Positions 23,521 to 35,574 are shown, numbered from the stretch's first letter. The stretch is DNA of 64,000 nt from Mytilus trossulus (GCF_036588685.1 NC_086379.1:18213862-18277861), one strand, 5' to 3'. The notes: a model not told the origin generated them from the letters alone. Numbers and translations are program-made.

Positions 23521-24344
23521 AATCATGATTAACAAGCATTTGGCAGGATGTCATGCTAAAATCCTATTAATATTAGTACTAAATTTTGAGTATATACATG
23601 TAAATCCACAAGTTACTTACTGAAATTCATGGCGAACACTCAACAAAAACTTAAAGAGGATACAATTTAGAGGAAAGACTGGACAGATGAATGCACTAAC
23701 ACTATCAAAACAGAGCATAAAACTTACCGAAAAACAAGATGTTTTTGAGCAGGATAATTGAAAAGTTGTTTTTTTCTTTCTCTGCCGTCCATCATATAAC
23801 CTTTGAATTCATTCATGCAAAATACATGAAATGTGAAAATCTGCAAAGGTAAGACCTTGAACCTCAGCTTATCCACATTTTGAATTTTGAACTGCATACT
23901 TGTCCTTTTCATCTTGCTGACAACCTAAACATAAAAAAAATATAAACACATAATTCTAGATTGACTTTGTGTTTTTATTTTTGTTAGTACAAACAATTTT
24001 CCCAACTTTAAAACGAAAACATCGTCACCAAAAAGGAGGTCATACTAACCTCCGAAATATTTAAACAAACCGAAATTATTACTTGATTAAGATCTTGTCG
24101 TAAATTAATGGCATATATACTCTTATTTTTGAAATCTTGATGTCTATTGCATACTTATATTCCTTTGTACAAGAGTATGCATATTTAGATGGACTCCATG
24201 GACTTTAATGTTAAACATGTTAAATAAGCATGATTAATTTTACAGTTTTTCAGCTCTATGTGTATATTTTGAGAGAATCATGCAATACTGTATATTCTGA
24301 TATTCAGAACTTATTGTGAAGTTTTTATTAATACAACTGAAAGC
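23521..24344. other. no recognised feature
   Basis: AT-rich DNA without supported genes or repeats. Confidence 0.4.
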
Positions 24345-24515
24345 TGTATCTCCTTTTCATTTCTGATACATATTTATGAGCTGAAGACCAGTGACGAAAT
24401 TTTCTCACTGCATTGAAGACCAATTTCCCAGTTCGGCCGTTGTCTGCTCTTTGATTGGGTTGTTGTCTCTTTGTCAAATTCCCAGTTTCCACTTCCCATT
24501 TTATAACATGTATGC
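24345..24515 (-). repeat. mytilid repeat family D, reverse copy
   Basis: Shares TTGTCTCTTTG, TCACTGCATTGAAGACC and the order of neighbouring blocks with 59690-59930. Read on the minus strand both begin with a GGAAAT/GGGAAT block followed by CAAAGAGACAACAACCC-type sequence, a repeat I recognise as ubiquitous in mussels. Confidence 0.65.
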
Positions 24516-24715
24516 TGATTTTTTTTAAATTACAATATTTAATCATGCAATTTTGTCCATTATTGAAAAAAACGATAAGCAAAAATAAATGCACAAAAAA
24601 TTTAACATTGTTATATATATGTAAAAGGCTTTTTTTTAAATTCAAAACAGTTGCCTACACTGTTAATTTCCTTGTTTGATTTCATATTTTTAAAGCCTTT
24701 ATAGCTAGCTAGATG

Positions 24716-25335
24716 GTATGCCGGGGCGGATTCAGCCATTTTAAAAAGGGGGGTTCCCAACCCAAGACAAAGGGGATGGTCCTATATTCATTTGATTTGT
24801 TTTATTGTCTCATACAAGAATATATATGGTTTGAGGGTAGGGATCAGGGTTCCGGATTTTTTTTACCTAACCACTGGGGATCTCAACCATTTAAAAGATT
24901 CTCAAATATGTGGGGGTGGGTGACCCCCATGGACTCTCACTTTATTTCATTTGATTTGTTTTATTGTTCTATACAAGAATATATATATATGGTTTAGGGG
25001 GGGGGGATCTTGACCTTTTACAAGTTTTCAAACTAGAGGGGGTGGGACTTCCCTTTTATTTTATTTCATTAATTGTATTGTCCCCGACAAGAATATATTT
25101 GGTTTAGGGGTGGGGATCTGGATCGTTCACAAGATAATAGCACATTCTCAAATTGAACAGGGTGGGGTAACCCCCAACAACCTCCTTTTAATTTCATTTG
25201 ATTTGTTTTATCGTCCCATTCAAGATTATATATGGTTTATGGCTGGGGATCTGGACCGTTTACAAGATAATAGCATATTCTCAAATTGAAGGGGGTGGGG
25301 ATTACCTCCCATGGACTCACCCTCCCTTCTTTCTT
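24716..25335 (+). repeat. G-rich element with four internal tandem units
   Basis: Opens with GGGGCGGATTCAGCCATTTT, the terminal motif also seen at 33095 and, reversed, at 41515. It then carries four tandem units starting near 24789, 24948, 25066 and 25195 (118-159 bp each). Each has a CATTTGATTTGTTTTATTG-like start, AAGAATATATATGGTTTA and a G-run, then a strand-asymmetric GGGGTGGG motif. The frames across it are by-products. Confidence 0.7.
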
Positions 25336-25460
25336 TCCCCCAAAATACCTTTTAATAGGCCCCAATGCACAGATAGTTTACATTATTTTCCCTTGATTTA
25401 CACTTTAGAATATACACTATACAGGTGTAATTTCTTTTTAAAAAGATAATACAACTGAAG

Positions 25461-25640
25461 ACCACAGTGGTGGATCCAGAATTTTTCATAAGTGGGGGCC
25501 CACCGCCTGCCTAAGAGGGGCCTGCTCCTACCATGCCTCAGTGATTCCATATATAATCAACCATTTTTTTTCCCAAACAGGGGGCCATGAACTCCTGATC
25601 CCCCCTTGTTTCCCTCATTTCAATCACCCTGATATAAATT
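25461..25640 (+). repeat. dispersed repeat, DNA-element remnant
   Basis: TGGTGGATCCAGAATTTTTC plus CATAAGTGGGGGCCCA, with CAGTGATTCCATATATAATC further in. Matches 42895-43050 in reverse. Confidence 0.6.
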
Positions 25641-25862
25641 TAATTGTATCACTTACAGTAGGAATGGTTTGAATTCCCCAATAATTCTTATATACCATTA
25701 ATATCAACATATTTCATTTTTGATAAATGAAAGGCAAAAGTTTTCTATGGGTAGAAATGGATAGTGGGAATTAAGCTTTCAGATACACACCCACGGGGGG
25801 GTCTCTTCCTATATAAAGGTATATACATATGTGCCGCTGGAATGGGTCCCTTTTTTGATCCG

Positions 25863-26130
25863 TCAAATATATCAATGGGGTGCAATTTTACCGAGGAAAT
25901 ATATCAATAGGTAGTGTTTTTGATGTATAATAAGATTGTATATGCATATAGATACTATTTGAGCTGATAAATATATGAATGGGTTATGATTTCGCTGTGA
26001 AATATATGTATAGGTAGGGATTTCACAATTATTCAATATATGAATGGGGGGTGTTTTTAAAATCCCAGCTGCACACCTGTACCCAAAATCCCATGTTGAG
26101 ACCCCCCCCCCCCCCCCCCCCCCCCCCCCC
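25863..26130 (+). repeat. degenerate short tandem repeats ending in a 29-C run
   Basis: Five loosely spaced copies of an AAATATATGAATGGGG-like motif between 25863 and 26055 are followed by an uninterrupted run of 29 C at 26102-26130. The length of such a run is unreliable in any assembly. Confidence 0.65.
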
Positions 26131-26339
26131 GTGTACACACCATGCCGGTGGCTGTGTTCAAAGTGCTGGGTTTTTATGACCCTCATTGTTTGCGGACTAA
26201 CTATTTAGGCCAGTGGTGGATAATAGTGTGCGTGAATTAATCTTCTATACCTTCTTAATCAATATATTCAAATAATGACGGCAAGTGTTGTAATGTATCA
26301 ATGTCCTTTTTGAAATCACCAAGGATTTGTATAGTTAGA

Positions 26340-26504
26340 AGGATTGGAATCTCGCGGTTTATCGTAATCTCTTCCGCGGCGAGACTTCACTACTCGCCAC
26401 TAGCCCACTACTACTACTCGTCACTCACGATATCGGAACAATTTTTCCGGTAAATTTTGTAAAAACGTATTCATGTTTGTTTACTTCTAAACAGTGTTGC
26501 GGTG
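26340..26504 (+). promoter_or_regulatory. candidate 5' leader or promoter region of the zinc-finger gene
   Basis: A locally GC-richer stretch with several CpGs (TCGCGG, TTCCGCGGCGAG) in AT-rich surroundings. It ends at a consensus-like donor, GTAAGG at 26505. It could be a noncoding first exon for the gene starting at 26871. No TATA box seen; inference only. Confidence 0.3.
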
Positions 26505-26870
26505 GTAAGGATACTTTTCTTTTGTTTCAAATGAAATAAATAGTTCAGTTTTATTATCAAACGTTAATTAATTCTTTTTTATTCCCACTTTCTTTTGATG
26601 ACAAGCGTAATTAAAGTGTTTAAACTAATTATTGAAAATGTGTAAGAGGCAGTGTTTTTACAAGCTTTGTTCTGTTAAGTTTCATTTCAATCAATTGTCC
26701 CGATTAACTAAATAAACAAAGTAGTCAATAATAGAACATAATACTTGTTTACATAAAAATCTATTTTTAAACGAGATCAAAGATCAATCCGAAAGCTGAG
26801 TAAAATGATTTATGATAAATAGTTAACACATCCTTACAATGATTATTATTAATGAATCAGTTAATCGAAA

Positions 26871-28107
26871 ATGTCAGATTTTTTATCCTGGGATCACGAT
26901 ATTGATCTTGATTTTTTATTAGGTGAATACACAGAGTATGACACCGACAATAGTAACAGCGATGTAAGTGGTGATGACACCTGCTCTAAGCCTAAACAAC
27001 CAAAGACATCTTCAGGTTCAGGTGACCAGACTTATTACACATGTCCTGAGTGTAAAAAACAATTAAAAACTATTGCTGGATTTCGTGGCCATGTAAAAAA
27101 ACAACACAACATTGATGCTAAAGCTAGTGAGAACAAAACATTTAAAACATCTGTCCTTAAGAGTGAGAAAAAACATTTCCAGTTTAGTGGAAATGATTTT
27201 GACACAATCTTTCCAACAGCCTTTTCTTTAACCCTGAGCAACATAGAAAATGATCCTTTTCTTCTGAATGATGACATAAGTGTTATGTGCAAATTTGCTT
27301 CTTCTTCTGAAACTATTCGTACAATATTGGGAAATAGATTTAAAACCATATTTGTAACAAGTTCTACTAATCTGACCACATCTTGTGATCGTGAGCAACT
27401 GTTTAGGCAGTTACATTGTTTGAGAAGTGACCACACACTTAAAGAAGAAATAACTGAATTGTGTCTAACATTCACCCCCCACTGTTGTGAATTTGTTTAT
27501 CCAACTATTTATTGAGGACATTATTGGTGAAATTTTTGTGCAGCAAATTAAGGTCGTCAAGCAAGCATCCGACACACAACAGTCCAATCTTAGTACAAAT
27601 GACCAGTCCATCCTATATTATATAGCCGGTTTCATCATTAAGGCATTGAAGAAACGCTACTCTTGTGTTTCCACTAATAAATCGTCCATAGTAAGCAAAT
27701 TGTTGAACAGTACTAATAACACTACATTTGTTACTACATATGGAAAGTGGTTTACCAAACAGGACAGGGGTGGTCTTCAGAAACCATGTGATACATTTTT
27801 CTTTCTAGTAAGAGAACTTGAAACGATTGTTCGTAAATGTATAAGTCCACCTTATAGTGCAAGCTCTCTGTCATTACAACCCCTCAAAGAATCATTTATG
27901 GAATCCTTTATGGTAAAGTACTATACAGACATTATGTTCAAAGGTGAGACTTGTGATACCATGTCATCCATGACAGAAGACATTATTCATCTCTTTCTGA
28001 CTGTCCGTGGGTATGCTTTCACCCGTATTGAAAGAAATAAGATAAGTAACAGCAGCAAAGCTTCATCTGGTTTACGCAAAGCATTAAAGGAAATAGTTTC
28101 TAATTAA
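26871..28107 (+). CDS. C2H2 zinc-finger protein with one frameshift
   Basis: A true ATG in good context (CGAAAATG) opens a frame with an acidic N-terminus (residues 1-40), a classical C2H2 finger at 58-79 (Cys58, Cys61, His74, His79; C-X2-C-X12-H-X4-H), and a helical region. The frame stops at 27515, but a second frame from about 27481 to 28107 continues without loss. The switch lies at a run of six C at 27475-27480; one C fewer would give a single 411-residue protein. The C-terminal part has the string YIAGFIIKAL and a basic tail, reminiscent of the hydrophobic motif seen in transposase-derived proteins, so it may be mobile-element derived. Function unknown. Either a sequencing or assembly slip, or a recent null allele. 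Confidence 0.7.
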
Positions 28108-28317
28108 TCTGACTTTTCTGTGTGTTGTAACTTTGATAATGCTTAATGTAGATGTAAGAAACAATAATGAGTGAGAATAACCATTCCTGGTATGTTGACC
28201 GAAAAGTCTTGAAAAAGTACACATTAAATATTCTTTGTTTGTATTGACTTTATAGCATACATGTATATATGTACTTGTAAAGCATAAAGACTTTTGTCAT
28301 GTGCAAAAAATGTATCA

Positions 28318-28323
28318 AATAAA
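28318..28323 (+). terminator. candidate polyadenylation signal
   Basis: AATAAA about 210 bases after the zinc-finger stop codon. Matches the canonical hexamer, but such matches are frequent in AT-rich DNA. Confidence 0.35.
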
Positions 28324-28429
28324 AATATTTTATTTTGAGTTTGTCTTTATAATTGATCTCTGTATATTGGATGAGTGTAGGTTGTTGCTTCTTTCCTTCA
28401 AACTGTTGTACATTATGAAATGTGAGAGA

Positions 28430-28565
28430 TTTCATTTGAAATGTCGGATAGGTTTGCTCATTGATGAAGGCTGTAAAGAAAACATACATACATTTGCTTA
28501 TAAGATGTTCATTTGTTATTGGGTGGATAGTTGTCTCATTGGCGACCTTATACCACATCTCCTTA
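28430..28565 (-). repeat. mytilid repeat family A fragment
   Basis: TGCTCATTGATGAAGGC, then GGATAGTTGTCTCATTGGC and ACCACATCTCC mark a decayed reverse copy. Confidence 0.6.
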
Positions 28566-29848
28566 TTTCACTACTCAAAGACATTACTCATACATATTTA
28601 CCTAAAAAATCTGTCATGTAAAGAAAATTGATAGATGATGTTCAATAATTTATTTTTACATCAAAATAAAGACATCCAATTTAACAAATAAATTATAATT
28701 AGCGTCAGATATATATACATGTTCAAACAAGAGAGACAATGTTAAAAATAAAAACTCATCAACAACTGACTTTTAATGGATTATGTTAAGGATGTACTTC
28801 GGTGAGGATCGATAGGTAAAAATTAAGAAATTACAATCAATAATTTAAGCTGATAAAGCATTAATATATATAATTAAGAATAAAGATTAGCTAAAATATT
28901 GATAGGTCATGGACCTCTTTCTAGATATTTGAGATTTAAAATATGGCATACTTTTATGTACCTTATATTTAATTTGCATGGGTATTATTGGGTCTCAAAA
29001 CATAAGAAAGAAAATCCAGAATCTTCTAAAATTTTGGTAAATGACCTTTCATATAAGCTATTAAGTCTGTTATGAAAAAATACATCAGTGTTATGGGGCA
29101 AAATATTTTACATTGTATTGTATGGAAAAACACGAAGGAGTACCAACAGTCGACACAAATTCAAAAACCTCACCTAAATGCCTAAGTACATCCTCAAATA
29201 ACACAAATATATTTTATATTACAAAATGTTAAATTAATTATATAATACATTGTAAAAAACAAATTATCAAACAAAACTACTATTAAATTACTAGTACCTA
29301 ATTTTGCACAATTTAATCTACTACATGTAGTATTTGATACAATTACTATAGACAGAAAACATAATTAATTCAAACAAGATCATCTACCCATTAACAAATG
29401 ATTAACAGAAAGTTTGTTTATGTCCAGTGGCAACTATTTCAGGACCAGAAAGACAATTTAATCTATTTGACATCACAAAAAAATTTGCGATATATTTAAA
29501 TTAAGATACTGCATACTTGTTTTGTATATCTGCTTTTTTAATACATTCATCTTAACATCATTCTTGATTGTACATTTTAACCTCAAGCCATACATGTATA
29601 TACAAATGCAATGCATGGTTATGGAAAAGATCAGAAATATTATATGATCACTTAAATAATGTGACATAACTATAGACTCCTTAAAATTTACAAAAAATAA
29701 TAACTATATATACAAATCCTTGAAATCACCGTGCTATTTACATGTGGGATCGAGAATGCAGGGGAAGGAAACTTGTCAATTATGTTTATTTCTAAGCCAA
29801 AATAAAATGAGCCGCCGTAAAATTAACCTTGGGTAATCCTCAAATTGG
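28566..29848. other. no recognised feature
   Basis: AT-rich DNA with short frames only. Confidence 0.45.
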
Positions 29849-29863
29849 TACTTACTTACTTAC

Positions 29864-31975
29864 TTACTGCCCATTACGCCCATTGGCGTGTGGGGCAGCA
29901 ACAAAGTTTCTCCACATCTGTCTGTTTTGTGCCATCTTCTTCAAGCTCCCCCAAGTATGTTGGAAATTTGCCATCTCAGACTCAACTGTGCGCCGCCATG
30001 TTATTTTAGGTCGTCCTCTGCGTCTCTTTCCCTCTGGGGTCCAGAACATTGCTGTGTTTGTAAGTTCTTCAGGGCTCTTACGTAAAACATGGCCAATCCA
30101 TCTCCATCTTCTCCTGCTAATGAGTATGCTGATCTCTTCCTGTTTGCATTTAATGAGGAGGTCCTGGTTTGTGATTTTTTGTGGCCAAAATATCCTTAGG
30201 ATTCTCCTCAGACTCTTGGTATGGAATGTAGAGAGCTTTTGTTGGTCTGCCTCTGTCATTCGCCAACATTCAGAACCATACAACAGGATAGGTAGTATAC
30301 AACTGTTGTATAGTTTTAGCTTGGTCCGGATGGTGTATTGACCGGATTTCCATACAGCCTGCAGGTTATTAAAAGCAGCTCTAGCTTTTGACAGTCTTTG
30401 TTTGATGTCAGTGTTGGCTCCACCATCTGATCTTACAGTACTTCCTAGGTAAGTGAAGGTATCAGTCTGTTGTAATGGTTTCCCGTTTATTATAATTGGT
30501 GCTGGGTTGTTAGTGTTTAAACTCATTACTTCAGTTTTCTTATGGTTTATTTTGAGACCTATCTGTCCTGCATACTTTTCTATTCGACTGGACTTTTCCT
30601 GGATATGTTGGTGAGTGTGCGATAGCATGGCAATGTCGTCAGCAAAGTCCAAATCTTCAAGAATGGTGAAAGTTCCCCATCTTATGCCTCTTGGGATATC
30701 TGAAGTTGTTTGTCGCATCACCCAGTCAATGGCTATTATAAATAGTGTAGATGACATTACACATCCTTGTCTTACTCCAGTTTTAATTGGGAAATAAAGT
30801 TGTTCACTTCCGACTGTACATTTGAAGTTTTCATAAAAAGCCTTGATTAGATTGATCAGGTGTTGTGGGATGCCGTAAAGATGTATGATTTTCCAAAGGG
30901 TTTCCCTATGAATGCTATCAAATGCTTTTTCGAAGTCGATGAAATTGATGTAGAGTTGCCTCTGCCATTCTGTGCATTGCTCAATGATATTTCTCAGGAT
31001 GAAAATCTGGTCAACGCAGCCTTTTCCTTTGCGAAATCCTGCCTGCTCCTTTCTGAGTAAACTGTCGATTGCTTCAGATATTCTTTTTATAATAATTTTG
31101 GCCATGATCTTGCTAGGAATAGATATAAGTGTGATTCCACGCCAGTTATTGCAATCATTTAATGCACCCTTTTTAGGTATTCGGATGATAATACCTTTAT
31201 CCCATTCTGTTGGTACTATAAGTTCTTTCCAGATCTTATGGAAAATTGGTTGGAGGGTATTGGCTGCTAAGATGGGATCAGTTTTAAATAGTTCTGCATT
31301 CAGATTATCTGAACCAGGAGCTTTTCCATTCTTTAGAGTTTTGATTACTGCTACAATTTCAGATATGGTGGGTGGTTCAATACTTATTTCCAGTTCAAAG
31401 CTAGGCTCTGGGATAGTAGGTAGTGCTTCTGGAGATGGTCTGTTCAAAATTTCACTGAAGTGTTCTGCCCATCTTTTTTCTTGTTCCTTTTCTGATGTTA
31501 GTAAATTTCCCTGTTTGTCTTTCACTGGGATGTTAGGTGAAGACTTGGATTTTCCACAGATAATTTTGGTAATTTTGTAGAGGTTGCCTTGCTCTCTTTT
31601 GTTAGCCGCTTCTTCTGCTTGGTCTGCTAAATTATCCATAAATTTCCTCTTATCAGCTCTAACCAGGGTTTTGACATTACGATGTATGTCACTATATTCT
31701 TGTTGGTATTTGTCTTTCAATCTTGGTGATTTGGTATCATTGACTTTCTTTTTTGCCTGCCTTCTGATGTTAATCTTGTTCCATGTTTCCGGTGTGATCC
31801 AATCTTTCTTCTTTGTCTTTTGCTTATAGCCCACAGGCACTTGTCTCAAAAAAAAAATTGTGTTATATTAAGGTATATAGGAAATTTTTTTTTTGAGACA
31901 AGTGCCTGTGTTATAGCCTATACATTCTTCGCTACATTTAGTGTATATATTCAAATTGGTGCAAGAGGCTTTACG
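29864..31975 (-). pseudogene. RTE reverse transcriptase, truncated and interrupted
   Basis: From 31849 down to 29864 there is an open 661-codon frame with the reverse transcriptase motifs FIDFEKAFDS, VRQGCVMS and the active site LDFADD, then a GKRRRGRPK segment close to the C-terminus that is typical of RTE proteins. Across the MITE the same frame resumes and reads KCSEEC leading into GYKQKTKKKDW, matching the segment that precedes the polymerase in this family. The stop codon TAA is supplied by the tandem tail, so the protein ends at the very end of the element. With no nuclease domain and a 79-bp insertion, the copy cannot move by itself. Frames antisense to it are shadows. Confidence 0.88.
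31832..31910. mobile_element. 79-bp MITE with perfect 28-bp terminal inverted repeats
   Basis: 31832-31859 and 31883-31910 are exact reverse complements (outer part CACAGGCACTTGTCTC followed by ten A and TT) around a 23-base spacer. TTATAGCC occurs directly outside each end (31824-31831 and 31911-31918), an 8-bp target duplication as made by hAT-type transposases. Removing the element and one duplication restores the RTE reading frame, so it is an insertion into that element. Confidence 0.85.
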
Positions 31976-32934
31976 GGCTGACTACTAATACATGTCTTAA
32001 TCTCAAAATAACTCGGCAGCGTCAAATAACAGACGAGTGCATGTAAGGCTCGTCTCGGAGGGGGTATCTTTTTTTCTGTCTCCTTTTTTTAGTTATATTT
32101 TTAATAACTTACACTTTTTTCCATTATTCTCTTTCTTTCACTATTCTTTATTCCTTTTTTTTTTTCCTTTGTTCTCTATTCTGTTAATTCACATCCATAC
32201 CCTCTTATGTGGACTTACGGTAGTTTATTTTTTTAGTTCTGGCAGAGATATTAGATACAATATATATGTCTCTGGTTCTGGTATTATGCGATAAGTCAAT
32301 TTCTTTTAATTCATGCAGTGTCATGAAATATAATGGTTTTATGCATATCAGCCAAGATTGTGCGTAACATTTTAATAAACAATTCAACACTATATACACG
32401 TTATGTGAATTTTATTAAAATCGACGAAGAACATGAATTTGGCAGCTAGTGTCCCTTAAACAGGTAAAGTTCATTTAACAAATTCTGATCTACTGACATG
32501 CAACACCAAATTACTTACTTGCTGTATATTGATAAATGTGATTGTATATTGTCAATACCTCAACATCGAGAATACGTCATGTGAGGTGTTGGGCGCTATG
32601 GCGCTACGGGGTCACCGGTTGCGGCTTCGAGACAGAGAAAAAAATCCAGGTAAAAAGTGTAGAATTTTGTTTTTGAAAATTTGAGTTGTAAATTTTCCTA
32701 AAAAAGTACTTAATTCCATTCATCTAGTTGTAAATTTTCCTAAAAAGTACTTATTTCCGTTCATCTATTATGGGTATAAACAAAAACTGAACAAGAAAAG
32801 TATTAATAAACAGACAGAAAGTCGTTGAATTAATTATTTTACAATTAGTTTAAATATATGAGAGAATTTTTTAGGCGAATTTTCCTTAATTACAGATAAA
32901 TGTATTTTAGGTTCAGGAAATGATTTATTCTTCG
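31976..32934. other. no gene; polypyrimidine tract
   Basis: 32055-32200 is a long C/T-rich tract. 32590-32640 has a GC-rich block (GGCGCTATGGCGCTACGGGG) with a faint tRNA-like look that I could not confirm. No coding block seen. Confidence 0.4.
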
Positions 32935-33094
32935 GGTACGTCTAAACAACCGCTCAGGACCTCCTGAGTGCACTCAGGACATACAAAGTGCACTCAGGAC
33001 CCATTACCGTCATCGTATCTGCACACATGATGGATGTTTATATTCGTTATACGCTTCTTATTTTAGAGTTAAATTTTGGTAGAATTTGAAATCG

Positions 33095-33254
33095 CAGGGG
33101 CGGATCCAGTCATTTTAAAAAGGGGGGTCCTAACCCAGGACAAAAGGGGGGGGGGGGGGGGGGGGTCAACTACATGTCCCCATTCAAATGCATTGATCGG
33201 CCAAAAAAAAGGGAGGTTCCACCCCCCGGACCCCCCCCCCTAGCTCCGCGCCTG
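33095..33254 (+). mobile_element. 160-bp MITE inserted in transposon copy A
   Basis: Ends CAGGGGCGGATCCAG and CTAGCTCCGCGCCTG are imperfect inverted repeats. AATCG flanks both sides (33090-33094 and 33255-33259). The uninterrupted site is visible at the matching place in copy B, which supports insertion. It contains a 20-G run (33146-33165). Related copies lie at 24716 and 41398-41515. Confidence 0.75.
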
Positions 33255-33268
33255 AATCGAACTTAGAT

Positions 33269-35574
33269 TATATATCTTTATTTACCAAAGTCATAACAAC
33301 TATAGGCATACAACATATAAACTACACAAGTATACATAGATAGCAGAAGGTAATGTGTTAAACATATTACATCATGTTAGATCTTAATTTTTGTGCACGA
33401 AATATAAATTTACCCAAATTACATAATTCTTTAAGATTATTAGAACTCATTAATTGTATATATTTATACATAGAAGGTTTTCTCCAATAATATGGTTTTA
33501 TAAAATAAGATCTAAGACCTTGATAAGTAGGACATTTTAAAATAAAATGCATCTCATCTTCAATGTCGTTTTTACAAAAACTACATATTCTATAACTTCT
33601 TGGAATTGCAGAATAGCGACCACATTCTATAGCTAAATCATGACTACTAAGTCTTATTTTGGTAATACATGTCTTATAAATAACTGGTATTGGTTTACAT
33701 AAATAATTTTGTAAACAAAAATTTTGAACCATATATCTATAACTTGTACATTTAATTAAATTATTCATTTGGCTGTCAAAATCTTGCTTCAGACAATCAA
33801 ACAGGCGTTGTTTAATTATCAAGTAAAAACTACTGGAGAGCTTACTATCTAAAAATAAACCTTGATTATACCAAATATCACCTAAACCTATGCTGAGCAA
33901 CTCATTTTTAATAAAATACAACCAATTTGTCTTATTATTTGGACATTTTTGTAAATCGTCATATAAAAAAAAGTAACAGTTTTTCAAAATACAGTTTGTA
34001 GTACATAACAGCTTAAACCAGTATTTAAACATTCGACATTTTCTGGTGTGCAATAATGGTAATCTACCTAGCTCATAGTACACCATGACATTACTAGTAG
34101 AGCTTTTTACTTTCATAATATTTTTACAATAGCCCAGATGTATCCTTTCTATAGCTGGTGCCTTGTGAGCACCCCAAATTTCACAACCATAACAAAGTAC
34201 ACTGTTTATATAAGTATCAAAAAGTGAAAGTAAAGTTACAAAATTCAAATATATATCTTTTACATTTCTCCTTAAGGCAAACACAGCCTTTCTACCCTGT
34301 TCTGAGAGTTTCTGCTGTAACACATTATATTTACCATTAAAATTTAACAAAATACCAAGATAACTAAACTTATCTACAACTTCTATGTCCTGGTTATTAT
34401 AATACCATTTTTCATTGTCATGTATTTTACCACCCTTTCTAAAAACAACAATTTTCGTTTTTGCTATATTCACACTAAGTGACCATTTGGAGGTATAATC
34501 ATACAAAGTATCAAGTAATGTTTGTAACCCAGATACAGTTTCTGAAAAAATAACCATATCGTCAGCGTACATTAGTAAAAATAAATTTAGTTCCTTCATC
34601 TCATAAGGAATAGAGTCACTATTTATAAAAGCCATTTCACAATCATTGACATACATAGAAAAAAATATCGGTGATAAGACTTCACCTTGCATCAAACCTA
34701 CTTCATTAGTAAAATAATCAGAGTTGAACCCATCAACACTTACACAAGAAGTTACATTAGAATACATTGCTTTGATAACCATTAAAAATTTACCTTGTAT
34801 TCCAATTTTTGATAGTTTATACCATAACATATATCTTTGAACAGTGTCAAAAGCTTTTGTGTAGTCTACAAAACAACAATAAAAACGATTTTTGGCTGAT
34901 AAAGATTTGAAAATTAATGATGTAAGAGCAAAAATAGCATCTACTGTACCCAGACCGGGGCGAAAGCCGAACTGGGCATCGGTCACAATATCAAACGTTT
35001 CCGACCAGTCTATTAAACGTTGATTGAGAACGGACGTAAACAACTTTCCAAAATTACTGACTAAACTAATCCCTCTGTAGTTGTTCGGATCAAGCACATT
35101 GCCCTTCTTGAATATAGGTATAAGTATGGCTTTAGCCCAGTCCGTAGGGAAAATTCCGGACTGTAAAATTCCATTAAAAATGTACAGTAATACAGGCATA
35201 AACACATCTTTGTATTCAATAAAATATTCGTTAAGAATTCCATCAACTCCATGACTTTTATCACGTTTAAGGTTACGAATAGCTTTCAAAATGTCATTTT
35301 CTGTAATTTCTCTATCAAGTTCCTCATAGACGCATTCACCATCAGTGTTATTAAATTGGCTGTCGTCCAGTACAGCATCTGTGTCTGATGAGCACAATGA
35401 CTTAAAATGTTCATGGAACAACTTTAATGGTACAGCATGTTTAGGAGACGCTTTCCTTTTAAATTTCTTGTAAAACAATTTTGGGTTTGTAAGTCTCATT
35501 ATGTCTAACATGTTTCCTTCGGTGCGCATATACTCTCGTTTCAGGCGACGTTCTAGTGTTTTATAGTCCTTTTA
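33269..35574 (-). mobile_element. LINE inserted in transposon copy A, 5'-truncated
   Basis: A 3' tail with TATATATCTTTATT at 33269 and TAGAT on both sides (33264-33268 and 35575-35579) define the insertion; copy B shows the uninterrupted site. Related to the LINE at 10214-13735 by its tail and C-terminal domain. Confidence 0.75.
33367..35529 (-). pseudogene. LINE ORF2 fragment: reverse transcriptase
   Basis: The 720-codon frame lacks the nuclease domain and begins just before the reverse transcriptase. Visible motifs are the DFILKAIRNL-like helix before the palm (here NDILKAIRNLKRDKS), FVDYTKAFDTV, a VGLMQGEVLSP block and the active site LMYADD. A zinc knuckle (CSFC...HFILKC) close to the C-terminus matches the 10328-13714 protein. 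In VGLMQGE a Met stands where an Arg is usual in this motif. The long open frame suggests a fairly recent insertion, truncated during integration. Confidence 0.88.

Larger units (their letters stand above)
29849..31975 (-). mobile_element. RTE-type non-LTR retrotransposon, 5'-truncated, split by a MITE
   Basis: The element ends at its 3' side in five TACT repeats on the + strand (29849-29868), the short tandem tail usual for RTE elements. On its 5' side, homology can be followed through the inserted MITE at 31832-31910 to about 31975, where paired stop codons mark the edge of recognisable coding sequence. The nuclease domain expected upstream is absent. Confidence 0.8.

Noticed and set aside
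24713..25449. Open frames of 80-94 codons across G-rich tandem units
   Set aside because: Frames follow the tandem units and show no domain.
30972..31580. 202-codon + strand frame within the RTE element
   Set aside because: Antisense shadow of the reverse transcriptase.
32590..32640. GC-rich block reminiscent of a tRNA or SINE head
   Set aside because: No cloverleaf or proper pol III A and B boxes could be drawn.
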